This document shows positions 34,801 through 43,442 of a stretch of DNA of 64,000 nt, piece after piece. A model generated the notes under the pieces. It saw only the letters and a list, made by a program, of their open reading frames with translations, ran no database searches and was not told the origin of the DNA. The number at the start of each line of letters is the position of its first letter. Positions within the stretch are counted from its first letter, which is position 1. Location of the stretch: the NCBI GenBank assembly GCA_021604805.1, contig BQJR01000001.1, forward strand, positions 620,001-684,000. The letters run 5' to 3'. Made by a program: the position numbers and the translations under genes. The DNA is from Planctomycetota bacterium (GTDB lineage: Bacteria > Planctomycetota > B15-G4).

Positions 34801-37154
34801 ATCGGCGGTGGCGTGAGCAACTCGCGATCCGCCATGCGCACGCGGTAGATGCGCCCGTGACCTTGATCGCGGTTCGGGTCGCGCAGGTGGTGTTGCATGT
34901 GGCCGATGAGCGGGTTCTGCCAGTCGAGGAAGTACACGGCGCCGTCGGGTCCGACCTCGATGTCCACCGGGCGAAAGTTCGGGTCGCTGCTGTGCACGAG
35001 CGGTTCGACTTCGGTGGCGCCGAAGCCCGAGCCGTCGTCGTGCAAGGCGTATTGGAAGATGCCCTGGAAACCGATCACGTTGGCGATCAGGTAGTTGCCT
35101 TGGTTCTCGGCCGGGAAGTGCGAGCTCGACAAGATCTCGGTGGCGGCGGCCGGGCGACTGCGCTGCTGGAAGAACGGGAAGTACCCGCCGTGCTTGCGGC
35201 CTTGCTCCACGTGCCCCGAAAAAGGCGTCACGTAGTAGTTCGTGTTGCCCGTGCCATCGGTGACGAAGTCCTGCCCCCAGCGATCGAACACGTGGCCGTG
35301 CGGGTTCAGGAAGCCGTAGGGCACGTAGCGCTGCACGCGCGCGGTGCGCGGCTCGTAGCGCCAGACGGCGCCGTCGTTGTTGCGCACCGGGCCGTGCACG
35401 GTCTCGACCTGGCTCTGATGAAAGATGCCTTCCTGAAAATAGAGCGCGCCGCCGGGGCCGAGCACGAAGCTGTTCGCGGAGTGGTGCGTGTCGCCGGAGC
35501 TGAGGCCGCCGAGCACACGTTCGCGGGAGTCGGCGCGACCGTCGCCATCGGTGTCCTTGAGGTACAGGATGTCCGGCGGGTTCGCGACGAACACGCCGCC
35601 GTCGAAGAACTCGAAACCAGTTGGGTTGTGCAGGTCGTCCGCGAAGGGTGTGCAAGTGTCGGCGCGACCGTCGCCATCGGTGTCCTCGAGCACGAGCAAC
35701 GCGTCGTCCATCGGTTCGCCCGGTGTCCAGTGCGGGTAGGTCGGCCAGGTCGCGACCCACAGTCGGCCTTGCGTGTCCCACGACATCTGCACGGGGTTGC
35801 GCAGCAACGGGAACATCGACTCGTCGGCGAAGAGCTCGACGGTCATGCCGGGCGCCGCGGTCATCGAAGCGATCGCATCGTCGCCGGAGACGAACCCGTA
35901 GCTGCCGTCGGGGTTCGGGCCGGGACGGTTGGTCTCCACCGTCATGAGCGCGGGCACGGGCAGCGGTTCGGGCGCCGGCTCGCCGCGCGCCGCCGCGTGA
36001 ATCTCGCAATCGAGGTTCGCGCACATCGCATCGATCACCACGAGCTCGTGCTGCAACACTTCGTAGTTCGTGACGCCGTCGTAAGTCAGCCCCGAGCGCC
36101 CGCCGTAGACGTTGTAGCCATCGGTCGCGCGGTAGCGGTTGAACCAGAGACGGTTCTTCTCGAGCACGAGCGGGCGGACGCGGTCGTGTGCGTTTCTCCA
36201 TTCCTCACCCGTGCTCTTGCTTTCGGAATCCAAAAGCGCGGAGTCAATCACCATGGCCAGGAAAGAATTGCCATCGGACGTGCGCTGCATTCCGTCGAGC
36301 GTCCTGCGGCGCGGGGTGGATCCCGGAGGGCGTGGGGCGAAGGCGCCGACCAAGCGCTCGTTAACCTCAACAGAGACCGTCGGGTTCGTCTGGTCGTAGA
36401 CCGACAGCCCGAGGAGATCGACGAACGGGACGCCTGCCTCGACAGCCACGTCACGCATCGCGGCCGCGTAGTGACCGAGGCGCGCATTCTCCGCGGCGCG
36501 CTCAGGAAGCAGCGGGTCCTTGGTGTCCTCGAACTTCGCCGGCGAGAACAACACCAACCGCGGCGCGCTCTCGCCGTTGTAGCGCTGCGCGCGCGTGTGC
36601 TCGATGTAGGCCGCGAGATCCGCGCGGAACTTCGGAAGCCCCGCCTCGCCCGCGAAGGATTCGTTGAAGCCCCAGAAGGCGAAGATCACGTCGGCAGCGA
36701 CGCGCGTGAGGTGTTCGTCGGCCGAACCGAAACCCTGCACGCGCTGCTGCACCGTGAGCTCGTCGCCGGCGAAGCCGAGGTTGCGGAACGTGAGGCCGAG
36801 TTCGGGGAGGCGCGCTTGCAGACGCGTCTCGAGCCAGCCGTGGTGCTGCATGCGTTCGGCGAGCGCGCCGCCGACCAGCGCGATCGTGTCGCCGGGTTGG
36901 AACTCGAAGGACTGGGACGCAGCGTCGTCGTCGGCGGCGGCAGCGGCGGCGGCGACGTTCGGGTTCGCGGCGTCAGCGGCGTTCGGGCTCGCGGGGGCGG
37001 CGGCGTTCGTGCTCGCAGCGTCGCCGGCATCCGTGCTCTTGGACGCGGCGGCTGCGGCTGGCTCCGCGGCGCCCTCGTCCTGCGCCACGCTTCGACCGGG
37101 CGTGCAGGCGAGCAACAACACAGCGAGCGCTGCGACGGTGGAGAGTCTCGGCAT
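31851..37154 (-). CDS. multidomain PVC-type dehydrogenase-like haem protein, 1767 aa
   Basis: A very long exported protein. Signal peptide then an Ala/Asn-rich linker (to ~80). SGNH/GDSL-hydrolase-like domain ~85-380 (ALAERMQHHGWLETRL, FWGFNESF; the usual nucleophile Ser is not evident). Beta-propeller PVC membrane-bound dehydrogenase domain ~430-800 with two DTDGDGRAD calcium-type repeats. HEAT-like helices ~820-1130. F5/8-type C (discoidin) domain ~1175-1290 (TWWQLELPSAEPIDRIVIW). Cupredoxin ~1430-1540 with H1455, C1523, H1528 and M1532 (YLCTFPGHWIRMNG). Haem module ~1630-1767 with C1641-LRC1644-H1645. It resembles other PVC giants but with all modules in one chain. Sugar or glycan oxidation with electron transfer through Cu and haem is inferred. 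ATG 37154 start. Confidence 0.9.
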   Translation of the reverse strand: MPRLSTVAALAVLLLACTPGRSVAQDEGAAEPAAAAASKSTDAGDAASTNAAAPASPNAADAANPNVAAAAAAADDDAASQSFEFQPGDTIALVGGALAERMQHHGWLETRLQARLPELGLTFRNLGFAGDELTVQQRVQGFGSADEHLTRVAADVIFAFWGFNESFAGEAGLPKFRADLAAYIEHTRAQRYNGESAPRLVLFSPAKFEDTKDPLLPERAAENARLGHYAAAMRDVAVEAGVPFVDLLGLSVYDQTNPTVSVEVNERLVGAFAPRPPGSTPRRRTLDGMQRTSDGNSFLAMVIDSALLDSESKSTGEEWRNAHDRVRPLVLEKNRLWFNRYRATDGYNVYGGRSGLTYDGVTNYEVLQHELVVIDAMCANLDCEIHAAARGEPAPEPLPVPALMTVETNRPGPNPDGSYGFVSGDDAIASMTAAPGMTVELFADESMFPLLRNPVQMSWDTQGRLWVATWPTYPHWTPGEPMDDALLVLEDTDGDGRADTCTPFADDLHNPTGFEFFDGGVFVANPPDILYLKDTDGDGRADSRERVLGGLSSGDTHHSANSFVLGPGGALYFQEGIFHQSQVETVHGPVRNNDGAVWRYEPRTARVQRYVPYGFLNPHGHVFDRWGQDFVTDGTGNTNYYVTPFSGHVEQGRKHGGYFPFFQQRSRPAAATEILSSSHFPAENQGNYLIANVIGFQGIFQYALHDDGSGFGATEVEPLVHSSDPNFRPVDIEVGPDGAVYFLDWQNPLIGHMQHHLRDPNRDQGHGRIYRVRMADRELLTPPPIAGRPIPELLSLLHSPDDRVRYRVRIELSGRERGAVIGAVKRWVKELPSQDVEQEHALLEALWVLQSQASVDEQLLRRVLASPEARARAAAVRVLRWMRREVDEALGKLGWMRSQRDDALDLLARAVADDHPRVRLEAVVALSEFENPRAAELAVRVLGQSMDRFLDYALKETVATLAPYWRAALVAPTPFAADDPVGLAYLLKDLSHEDLVRVTPRSAAVSRELLSRHTTVPTLLAPQIRLLGAASGRGAAQVWIDAVRAADARRGAHVDHLLVNLFDALDHLPRELLAGLHDEVAELARDGARASTRRLATAGRMRASGSAEPAWTEASASLAELTALLDAAPMVRSKTVARELFPKVAALLHALPPELAAQADAQPGVVGRTIRIELPGASRTLTLAEVEVFSGSENIAPRGTATQSTTNWGGVAARAVDGNTSGVYGDNGQTHTREDQPDTWWQLELPSAEPIDRIVIWNRTESDGQWVSRLDGFVITVLDDAGRSVFRSAPQPATARAATLQLTPPLLQLRRAAIGCLAALDVHPDQAVFELLAQFDDPELRDAVVEALSRIPPEQWRAADLERAAAMLHARFTSEPAESFHSFAGRRELNLADRLAPVLRADLAGPLLRTRRRLGPQVIVIRPVPDTLTYDLSAFTVQAGRPVELLFENTDIMPHNLLISTPGSLADVGQAGEAMAAEADAWERAFVPDLDQVLWTTGLLQPGDQELLAFTAPQANGEYPYLCTFPGHWIRMNGVMHVVDELPEGALVVRRDAVVNPRTRTARPELPSSVVAEGAVSAGASGAASGDAAGGGADVTGDANAQHAPRKFVRNWTVSDFDNVLDEVAEAYLPLGRWVAEEAGCLRCHSVADEAGGAQTGPAFSQIASRGQRRELLTAILDPSDSILEGYESETLFLKSGRVVSGRVFSENGDGVMVLSDPYSDKPEFVPAASIDERRKSTVSVMPEGLLSTFEPEDVLALLAYLESVQR
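35529..35686 (-). repeat. 29-bp direct repeat inside the giant gene
   Basis: Two identical 29-bp copies (35529-35557 and 35658-35686), 129 bp apart, code DTDGDGRAD in both blocks of the propeller region. Identity at codon level shows recent duplication or gene conversion, or codon constraint. Confidence 0.9.
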
Positions 37155-37310
37155 GATCGGTGTCCGCAGCGGGGAGTCGGGCGCGAGCCTAACAAGCGGC
37201 GTGCGTCGGCCGCTGCGCTGGGCACGGCCTTGGGGTCAACGCACCAGGGGTGCCAACCTCGGTGAACGGAGTCACTCCGGCTCAAGCAGCGAAGCGCGCG
37301 CCCCGCGACC

Positions 37311-40300
37311 TCAGCCCACGATCACCTGCTGCCGCGACGCGCTCGACACACGCTCGTCGGGCGTGAGGATGCCGGCGAGATTCAGCGGGTCGGCGGCCGA
37401 CACGCTCACCGGGTCGCGTCCGCGCTCTTCGCGGCGATCGCGTCGCGTGGCGCGGAGCTGCTCCACGGCCTCGGGCAGCGCGAACTGTTCGCCGGAGAAA
37501 CCGCCCACGAAGCGGCCGCCGCGCACCTCGCCGCGCACCTCGAGCAGGCGCAGCGAACGCAGCAGCTTCCACCACGGGATCGGGATGCGCTCGCGTTCGA
37601 GCACGCGCTTGAAGACGACCCCCCAGCGCCGCAGCAGTTGCCGCGCGACGAACTCCGGCTCGGGCTCCACACCACCTTCGCGATGCAGCAGACTCCAACG
37701 CCCCGCCGGTGCCGGCGCGCTGCCGCGACGTCGGCGCACGGGCCTGCGTCCGTAGAGCGCGCGCAACCCACCAAAGCCATCACAGGTTGCGAGACCTAGG
37801 CCGACGAGTTGGCCGAGCCCCGCGTCGAGCTGCGGCGCGAGCAAACGTGTGTGACGCAGCAGCTCTTGCGGGAAGCACGCACCGCGCTGCTGCAGCACTT
37901 CGAGCACGGCGCTGCCCTCGCCCTTCACGCTCCACGGATCGCCGGGTGGCGCGAGGCCGAGCCAGTCGTCGAGATCTTCGCGCGGCACGAGGCTGACCGG
38001 CGTGCCCTTCGCCGGCCCCGTGCCCGCGCCCCACAAACGCCCGAAGGCGAGCTGCCCCGAGAGCATGAGTTCGTCGAGCCAACCGGGGCGATAACCCTGC
38101 ACGCGCGCCTTCAGGATCGACGACTCCCACTTCGCGCTCGGCAGCTCGTAGCCCGCGAGTTGACGCACGACCTCGAGCACGCCCAGCGGCCCCGCGAGCT
38201 GACGCCCGGGCTCCACGTGCTGCCAGCGCAACAAGAAGCGCAACAAGTCGGCCGCGTCGACAGGTTCGATCTCGGAGCGCAGACGCCGCAACGTGAGCTG
38301 ATGAATGCGCGCGAGAAGACGACGGTTGCACCACACGTCGCGCCCCGCGACCCGCGTGCGCAACACGACACCCTCGGCTTCGAGTTGCGCGAGCGCGGGA
38401 TCGTCGGACTCGACGGGACCGAGCGCTTCGAGGCGCCCACGCCAGACATCGAGCGGATCCCGCGACGCTTCAGTTGCGAACCAGGTGCCTTCCTCGCGCA
38501 CAACGCGCCCGCTCGCCGCGAGCTGTTCGAGCCACGCGCGCCACCCCTTGTGCGCGTCGACCTCGTGGTCGAAGACGCAGCCCATCCAGAGCAGCGCTTC
38601 GTGCAGCTCTTCGGCGTCGGCGGGATCGGGCCAGGCTTCTTGGCTCACGCGCGCGACGGCTTCGGGGTCGAGCTCGCCCAGCGTGTCGGCGAGCTCGGGG
38701 CGCAAACCGCGACGCCGCGCGACGGCTTGCGTGCGGCGTTCTTCGAGCGGCGCGTCGTCGAGGAAGGTGTAGGGCTGCGCCGAGAGGATCCCGAGCGCGA
38801 ACACCGAGGGCTCCGGGCGGTCGACGGCGAGCACTTCGATCTCGCCGGACTCGAGGCCGCGCAGCACTTCGAGGAAGCCGATCCCATCCATGTTTTCGTG
38901 CAGACAGTCGTCGACCGTCTGGCGCACGAGCGGATGTTCCATCGGGATGTTGAGGTCGCCGGCGGGCAGGTTCTCGCCGCAGGCCACGGCGTCGGGGAAG
39001 GCGGCGGCGAGCAGGTCGTCGGCGCGCATGCGCAGCAACACGGGCGGCACCTTCTTGCCGCCGCGCGTGCGCGGTAGCGCGAGACTGCGCGTGGCGTTCC
39101 AGCGCCAACGCGTGGTGAACACCGGCGCGGTGACGAGCGCCTGCACGAGCTTGTCGCTCGCCGACGCGCTGTGCACGAACTTGAACACGTCTGCCAGCGG
39201 GAAGGAATGGTGCGGACCGAGCGACAGCAACACGGCTTCCTCGTTGGCGGCGGCCTGCAGCTCGAAGCCGAAACCGCGGCAGAAGGTCTTGCGCAGCGCG
39301 AGGCCCCAAGCGCGGTTGATGCGCCCGCCGAAGGGCGCGTGCAACACGAGCTGCATCCCGCCGGTTTCGTCGAAGAAGCGTTCGGCGATGACGCGCTTCT
39401 GGCTCGGCGCCCCACCCAACTCGCGACGCCCTTCCTGGATGTAGGCGGCGAGCTGCTCGGCGCCGCCGGGGCCGAGCCCGGTTTCCTCCGCGAGCCAACT
39501 CGCGCCGCGACTCTCTTCGCGTTGCCGCGCGATCTCACCCGACAACTCGCGCGTGCGCGACGGCGCCTCGCCCAACCAGAAGGGCAAGCTCGGCGGCTCG
39601 CCTTGCGCGTCGGCCACGCGCACCACGCCCGGTTCCACGCGCAGGATGCGCCAGCTCGTGTTCCCGAGCTGGAAGATGTCGCCGCGGTTGGCCTCGACTG
39701 CGAAGTCTTCGTTGAGCGTGCCGACCACGTGGCCTTCGGGTTCGAGACGCACTTGGTAGTCGGCGGTGTCGGGGATCGCGCCGCCGCTGGTGAGCGCCGG
39801 CAGCCGCGCGCGACGCGTGGCGCGCAACATGCCGTGCACGCCGTCGCGATGCAGCAGCGCGAGGCGCCCGCTCGTGTGCAGGTCGACAGCGTTGTCGAAG
39901 TCGTCGCGCGACAGGTCGCGGTACGGATACGAGCGTCGCGCCAACTCGAACAGCCCGTCGAGGCTGCGGTCTTCGGCCACGCAGGCGGCCACCACTTGCT
40001 GCACGAGGATGTCGAGTGCGGGCGGCGGACTCGGCGTGAGATCGAGCTCGCCGCGTCGAGTGGTCGTGAGCAAGGCGGCGGCTTCGGCCAACTCGTCGAG
40101 CGTGAGCGGGAACAAGCGCCCCTTCGGCAGGCGCGTGACGCCGTGCCCCGCGCGACCGACGCGCTGCAACAAGGTGGCGATCGAGCGCGCGCTGCCCACC
40201 TGGATCACGAGGTCGATGTCGCCGATGTCGAGGCCGAGTTCGAGCGAGGCCGTGGCCACGAGCGCGCGCAACTTGCCGGCCTTCAGATCCTGCTCGGCCT

Positions 40301-41315
40301 GCAGACGCAGCTCTTTGCTGAGCGAACCGTGGTGACACGCGACGACGCGCTCGGCACCGCTGTCGGCCGTACGCGAAGCGCCGCCCGCCAGATCACCGTC
40401 GCCCTCTGAGCCCTTCACCGCTTCCGTGAGCCGCGCCGCCAGCCGCTCGGCCAACTTGCGCGTGTTCACGAAGATCAACGTGGTGCGGTGCGCGGCGATC
40501 AGCTCCGCCATGCGCGCATACAACTCGCCCCAGTGCTCGTGACTGCACACCGCCTGCAACGGAGTCGACGTGGTCTCCACGCCGAGATCGAGCCGCCGCA
40601 AGTGACCGATGTCGACCAACTCGCAACGCCGCTCGGTGCCGACCAACAACTTCGCCACCTGGTCGAGCGGTTTCTGCGTGGCCGACAAACCGATACGCTG
40701 CAGCCGACTGCCGCTGGCCGCGGACTTCGCACCGTCGGCTTCCGGCTCGCTCGCCACCAACTCTTCAAGACGTTCGAGCGACAACGCCAAGTGCGAGCCG
40801 CGCTTGTCGCGCGCGAGCGCGTGGATCTCGTCGACGATCACGGTGCGCACGTCGCGCAACAAGCCGCGCCCGCCCGCCGACGTGAGCAAGATGTAAAGCG
40901 ACTCCGGCGTGGTGACGAGCACGTGCGGCCGCTTGCCGCGCAACATCGACGCGCGCTCGCTCTGGCTCGTGTCGCCCGTGCGCACGGCCACGCTCAACTC
41001 AGGCAAACTCGGGTCGAGCTCCCGCATGCGCGCCAACGGGCCGGCGAGGTTCTTCTGCACGTCGTGGGAGAGCGCGCGCAGCGGAGAGATGTAGAGCACC
41101 GTGCAGCGACGCTCGAGGTCGTCGCCACGACGCAGCAAACCGTCGAGCGCCCAGAGGAAGGCGGCCAGGGTTTTACCGGTGCCGGTCGGCGCGGCGATCA
41201 GCGTGTGCTCGCCCTGCGCGATGGCGGCCCAGCCCTCGCGCTGCGCCGCCGTGGGTTCGCCGACCTCGCTCTCGAACCAGCGCGCGACGGTGGGATGGAA
41301 GCGAGTGAGCGGCAT
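37311..41315 (-). CDS. lhr: Lhr-type DEAD/DEAH superfamily 2 helicase, large
   Basis: 1334 aa. Walker A APTGTGKT (~42-49), DEIH at 162-165 with the Lhr hallmark HALARDKRGSHLALSLERLE, motif III GLSATQKP, and a second RecA domain with VGRAGHG. These are followed by the winged-helix, bridge and C-terminal extensions found only in Lhr-like proteins (long Lhr of E. coli is 1538 aa; this is slightly shorter). Lhr unwinds RNA:DNA hybrids and is linked to DNA repair; the C-terminus of long Lhr has glycosylase activity in some members, which I cannot confirm here. ATG 41315 start. It is downstream of the trypsin-like protease gene. Confidence 0.9.
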   Translation of the reverse strand: MPLTRFHPTVARWFESEVGEPTAAQREGWAAIAQGEHTLIAAPTGTGKTLAAFLWALDGLLRRGDDLERRCTVLYISPLRALSHDVQKNLAGPLARMRELDPSLPELSVAVRTGDTSQSERASMLRGKRPHVLVTTPESLYILLTSAGGRGLLRDVRTVIVDEIHALARDKRGSHLALSLERLEELVASEPEADGAKSAASGSRLQRIGLSATQKPLDQVAKLLVGTERRCELVDIGHLRRLDLGVETTSTPLQAVCSHEHWGELYARMAELIAAHRTTLIFVNTRKLAERLAARLTEAVKGSEGDGDLAGGASRTADSGAERVVACHHGSLSKELRLQAEQDLKAGKLRALVATASLELGLDIGDIDLVIQVGSARSIATLLQRVGRAGHGVTRLPKGRLFPLTLDELAEAAALLTTTRRGELDLTPSPPPALDILVQQVVAACVAEDRSLDGLFELARRSYPYRDLSRDDFDNAVDLHTSGRLALLHRDGVHGMLRATRRARLPALTSGGAIPDTADYQVRLEPEGHVVGTLNEDFAVEANRGDIFQLGNTSWRILRVEPGVVRVADAQGEPPSLPFWLGEAPSRTRELSGEIARQREESRGASWLAEETGLGPGGAEQLAAYIQEGRRELGGAPSQKRVIAERFFDETGGMQLVLHAPFGGRINRAWGLALRKTFCRGFGFELQAAANEEAVLLSLGPHHSFPLADVFKFVHSASASDKLVQALVTAPVFTTRWRWNATRSLALPRTRGGKKVPPVLLRMRADDLLAAAFPDAVACGENLPAGDLNIPMEHPLVRQTVDDCLHENMDGIGFLEVLRGLESGEIEVLAVDRPEPSVFALGILSAQPYTFLDDAPLEERRTQAVARRRGLRPELADTLGELDPEAVARVSQEAWPDPADAEELHEALLWMGCVFDHEVDAHKGWRAWLEQLAASGRVVREEGTWFATEASRDPLDVWRGRLEALGPVESDDPALAQLEAEGVVLRTRVAGRDVWCNRRLLARIHQLTLRRLRSEIEPVDAADLLRFLLRWQHVEPGRQLAGPLGVLEVVRQLAGYELPSAKWESSILKARVQGYRPGWLDELMLSGQLAFGRLWGAGTGPAKGTPVSLVPREDLDDWLGLAPPGDPWSVKGEGSAVLEVLQQRGACFPQELLRHTRLLAPQLDAGLGQLVGLGLATCDGFGGLRALYGRRPVRRRRGSAPAPAGRWSLLHREGGVEPEPEFVARQLLRRWGVVFKRVLERERIPIPWWKLLRSLRLLEVRGEVRGGRFVGGFSGEQFALPEAVEQLRATRRDRREERGRDPVSVSAADPLNLAGILTPDERVSSASRQQVIVG

Positions 41316-41387
41316 CGGTGCGGGGCGCCCGGACGAGTACGAGATCCTCGGACGATACCCTAAAATCTACCGAACGCGGTGCTGCGC

Positions 41388-42524
41388 TCAGTCACCATCG
41401 GGCGCGGGCTCGGAAGGCGCTTCGCCGTCGCTGAGGCCGAGCAGGAACAGTTTCCCGTCGCCGTCGAGGCGCGCATCGAAGTGCACCCAGCGCTCGTCTC
41501 CCGAGAGCTGACAGAGGAACACGGCGCGGTCGCCGCGCTCGGCGTAGTGCTGCGGACGCAGGGCCTGCATCGCGGCGCCGAGCTGCAGCATGTAATCGGC
41601 CCAGCTGTCGTCGGGCAGGAACTCGCGCGCGTCGACCGAGCGGCGCTTCGCGGAGAACTCGCGCAACGCCTCTCCGCTGTCGTCGGACAGCGCCGTGAAG
41701 AAGGCTGCGACCACGCGCCCCACCGTCGTGTCGCCGGGAGCGTCGGAGCGCGACCAGCGCAGCGGCTCGAGTTCACCGGCTTCCGCAGCGCGCTGAGTCG
41801 TCTCGATCCATGCGAGGTGTACAGGAACGCTGGCGTACACGTCCTGCATGCCGTAGTCGCCCATGGGTCCGAAGCCGCCGGAGCTCACGCCCAGCAAGCG
41901 CACGCCTTCGTCGTCGCGCAGCAGCAACGGGCCGCCCGAGTCGCCGGGGGCGCCTACGCCTTCGAGCTCGGTGCCGTCGCGGTCGAGTTTGAGGAGTAGA
42001 CGCCCGTCAGCGTCGACCCGATCGACCACGTTCGTGGCCGCCCGGGCGACGCCATCCGGCATGTACACCTCTTGACCGGCGAGCGCGTGGTCGCCGTGCC
42101 CGACCAGGATGACCTCACGCCCCACGCCGTCGGCCTCACGGTGCAGCGCGATCGGCTCGACGCCTTCCACGGCCTCCGCGAGATACAGCAAGGCCAGGTC
42201 GACCTCGGGCGGCTCGTCGAACACCGACATCACACCCTTGGGATGCGGGTAGGCGTCTTGCACGGCATAGGCGCGACCGTTCACGTACACCCGCGAGGCG
42301 AAGGGCGACATGCCGTCGAGCACGTGTGCCGCCGTGAGCACCCAGCGCGGCCCGATGAGCGTGCCGCTGCCGTCGCCCTCCACGCGCACGGCTGCGGGGA
42401 ACTCCGCGGCCAGATCCTCGGCCTGGGTCAAGCTGCGATCGTGGCGCAGGAAGACCGGGTCGACATGCGCGCGCAGCGACACGGCCATGAGCAGCAACAA
42501 GAGAGCGGAGCGCGAATGCAGCAT
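41388..42524 (-). CDS. secreted trypsin-like serine protease (S1)
   Basis: 378 aa. Signal peptide MLHSRSALLLLLMAVSLRAH. Chymotrypsin-fold domain with the triad: His in VLTAAHVLDG, Asp in EVDLALLYL, Ser in GAPGDSGGPLLLRD. The C-terminal ~140 residues are not protease and include a mixed alpha/beta region (VVAAFFTALSDDSGEAL to WVHFDARLDGDGKLFLLG). It is probably periplasmic or secreted. ATG 42524 has GAGG upstream. Divergent from an HTH regulator across an AT-rich promoter; the regulator may control it, by inference. Confidence 0.87.
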   Translation of the reverse strand: MLHSRSALLLLLMAVSLRAHVDPVFLRHDRSLTQAEDLAAEFPAAVRVEGDGSGTLIGPRWVLTAAHVLDGMSPFASRVYVNGRAYAVQDAYPHPKGVMSVFDEPPEVDLALLYLAEAVEGVEPIALHREADGVGREVILVGHGDHALAGQEVYMPDGVARAATNVVDRVDADGRLLLKLDRDGTELEGVGAPGDSGGPLLLRDDEGVRLLGVSSGGFGPMGDYGMQDVYASVPVHLAWIETTQRAAEAGELEPLRWSRSDAPGDTTVGRVVAAFFTALSDDSGEALREFSAKRRSVDAREFLPDDSWADYMLQLGAAMQALRPQHYAERGDRAVFLCQLSGDERWVHFDARLDGDGKLFLLGLSDGEAPSEPAPDGD

Positions 42525-42621
42525 GAAAGACCTCGCGGAGGAAAGCACTGGGTAGCTCCCGGTGTACGCAATCCAATCCGAGCCGTGTGGACTCTTTTTG
42601 AGATATGCTATTTATTCAAAC
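42525..42621. promoter_or_regulatory. AT-rich divergent promoter region
   Basis: Between the protease and the HTH gene, positions about 42590-42621 are AT-rich (TATGCTATTTATTC) within a G+C-rich genome and contain TTTGA and TCAAA half-sites 14 bp apart. This is the best operator and -10 candidate for the regulator and perhaps the protease. Confidence 0.4.
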
Positions 42622-43194
42622 ATGAAAACACGCCCCCCCGCCCGCCACGTACTCGACAAGCCCGCGCAGTTGCGCGCGACCTCGAGCCCTTTGGCCCACC
42701 GCCTGCTGGGCGCCCTCGAACGCCTCGGGCCGAGCTCGGCACGGGAACTCGGGCTGCACCTGGGCTGTCCGCCTGCATCGCTCTACTACCACTTGCACCG
42801 CCTGCGCCAGGCGGGCGTGTTGCAGTCCGAAACGCGCGCGCGGTCGGGACAGCGCTCTGAGACGGTGTTCGCGCTGCGCGGTCGTGAGCTCGTGATCCGA
42901 GCTGGCAAGTCACGTCGCGCGAGCGCAGAGCTCGCGCGCTCAGGTCGCGGCCTCTTGCGCCTCGCGGCGCGGCTCTACGCGGCGGCTGCCGAGCGTTTGC
43001 CCGCGAAGCGCGGTCGCCCGCGACGCCGCAACCTGCTGATCCAGACGCAGGCGCGACTCTCGCCCGCCGATCTCGCGGAGCTGGAGCGTCGCCTGGAGGA
43101 GGCGGCCGCCTTCATGGCCGAGCGCGACGACCCCTCCCGCGACGGTTTCCACTGCCTGACCGTGGCGCTCAGCCCCACCGCGCTCGACGACTGA
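42622..43194 (+). CDS. ArsR-like winged helix-turn-helix regulator
   Basis: 190 aa. DNA-binding domain at ~15-75 with [41 protein letters not shown] and a wing [10 protein letters not shown] basic helical linker follows and a C-terminal helix ([20 protein letters not shown]) probably dimerises. No cysteine or metal pattern typical of metal sensors is apparent, so the ligand is unknown. ATG 42622 after the AT-rich promoter. Divergent from the serine protease; possibly autoregulated. Confidence 0.8.
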   Translation: MKTRPPARHVLDKPAQLRATSSPLAHRLLGALERLGPSSARELGLHLGCPPASLYYHLHRLRQAGVLQSETRARSGQRSETVFALRGRELVIRAGKSRRASAELARSGRGLLRLAARLYAAAAERLPAKRGRPRRRNLLIQTQARLSPADLAELERRLEEAAAFMAERDDPSRDGFHCLTVALSPTALDD

Positions 43195-43226
43195 GCGCTG
43201 CCGAGACGCACCCTTCGAAGTGCTCG

Positions 43227-43346
43227 ATGCCTCGAAGAAGCCCAGACGATGTCGACGACGAATCTCCGCTGATGCTCACCACCGGGCGCGTGGTCAGCCA
43301 GTTCTTGTCGGGCACTCAGACGCGTCGCACCGCGCCGACGTCCTGA
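43227..43346 (+). pseudogene. short remnant of molybdopterin oxidoreductase (assimilatory nitrate reductase type)
   Basis: A 39-codon frame (ATG 43227 to TGA 43346) contains [17 protein letters not shown], a highly recognisable block from the molybdopterin-dinucleotide-binding domain near the C-terminus of assimilatory nitrate reductase or formate dehydrogenase-like enzymes. Only this block remains; upstream codons (AGA, CGA, TCT) are atypical for this genome and no flanking enzyme sequence was found. It is probably a decayed fragment, not a working gene. Confidence 0.55.
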
Positions 43347-43442
43347 GGGCGGCGACGCGCGGCGCCTGGTGAGTTCCCCGGGTTCCGGCTCGCAGCAGAT
43401 CGTCGCCTCAGCGCCGCGTCGCGCGCGGCGGCCTCGCAAAAC

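Noticed and set aside
32220..37265. A 1681-codon open frame on the plus strand over the PVC gene
   Set aside because: Shadow of a high-G+C gene: the minus-strand frame has signal peptide, domain motifs and a haem site; the plus frame has none.
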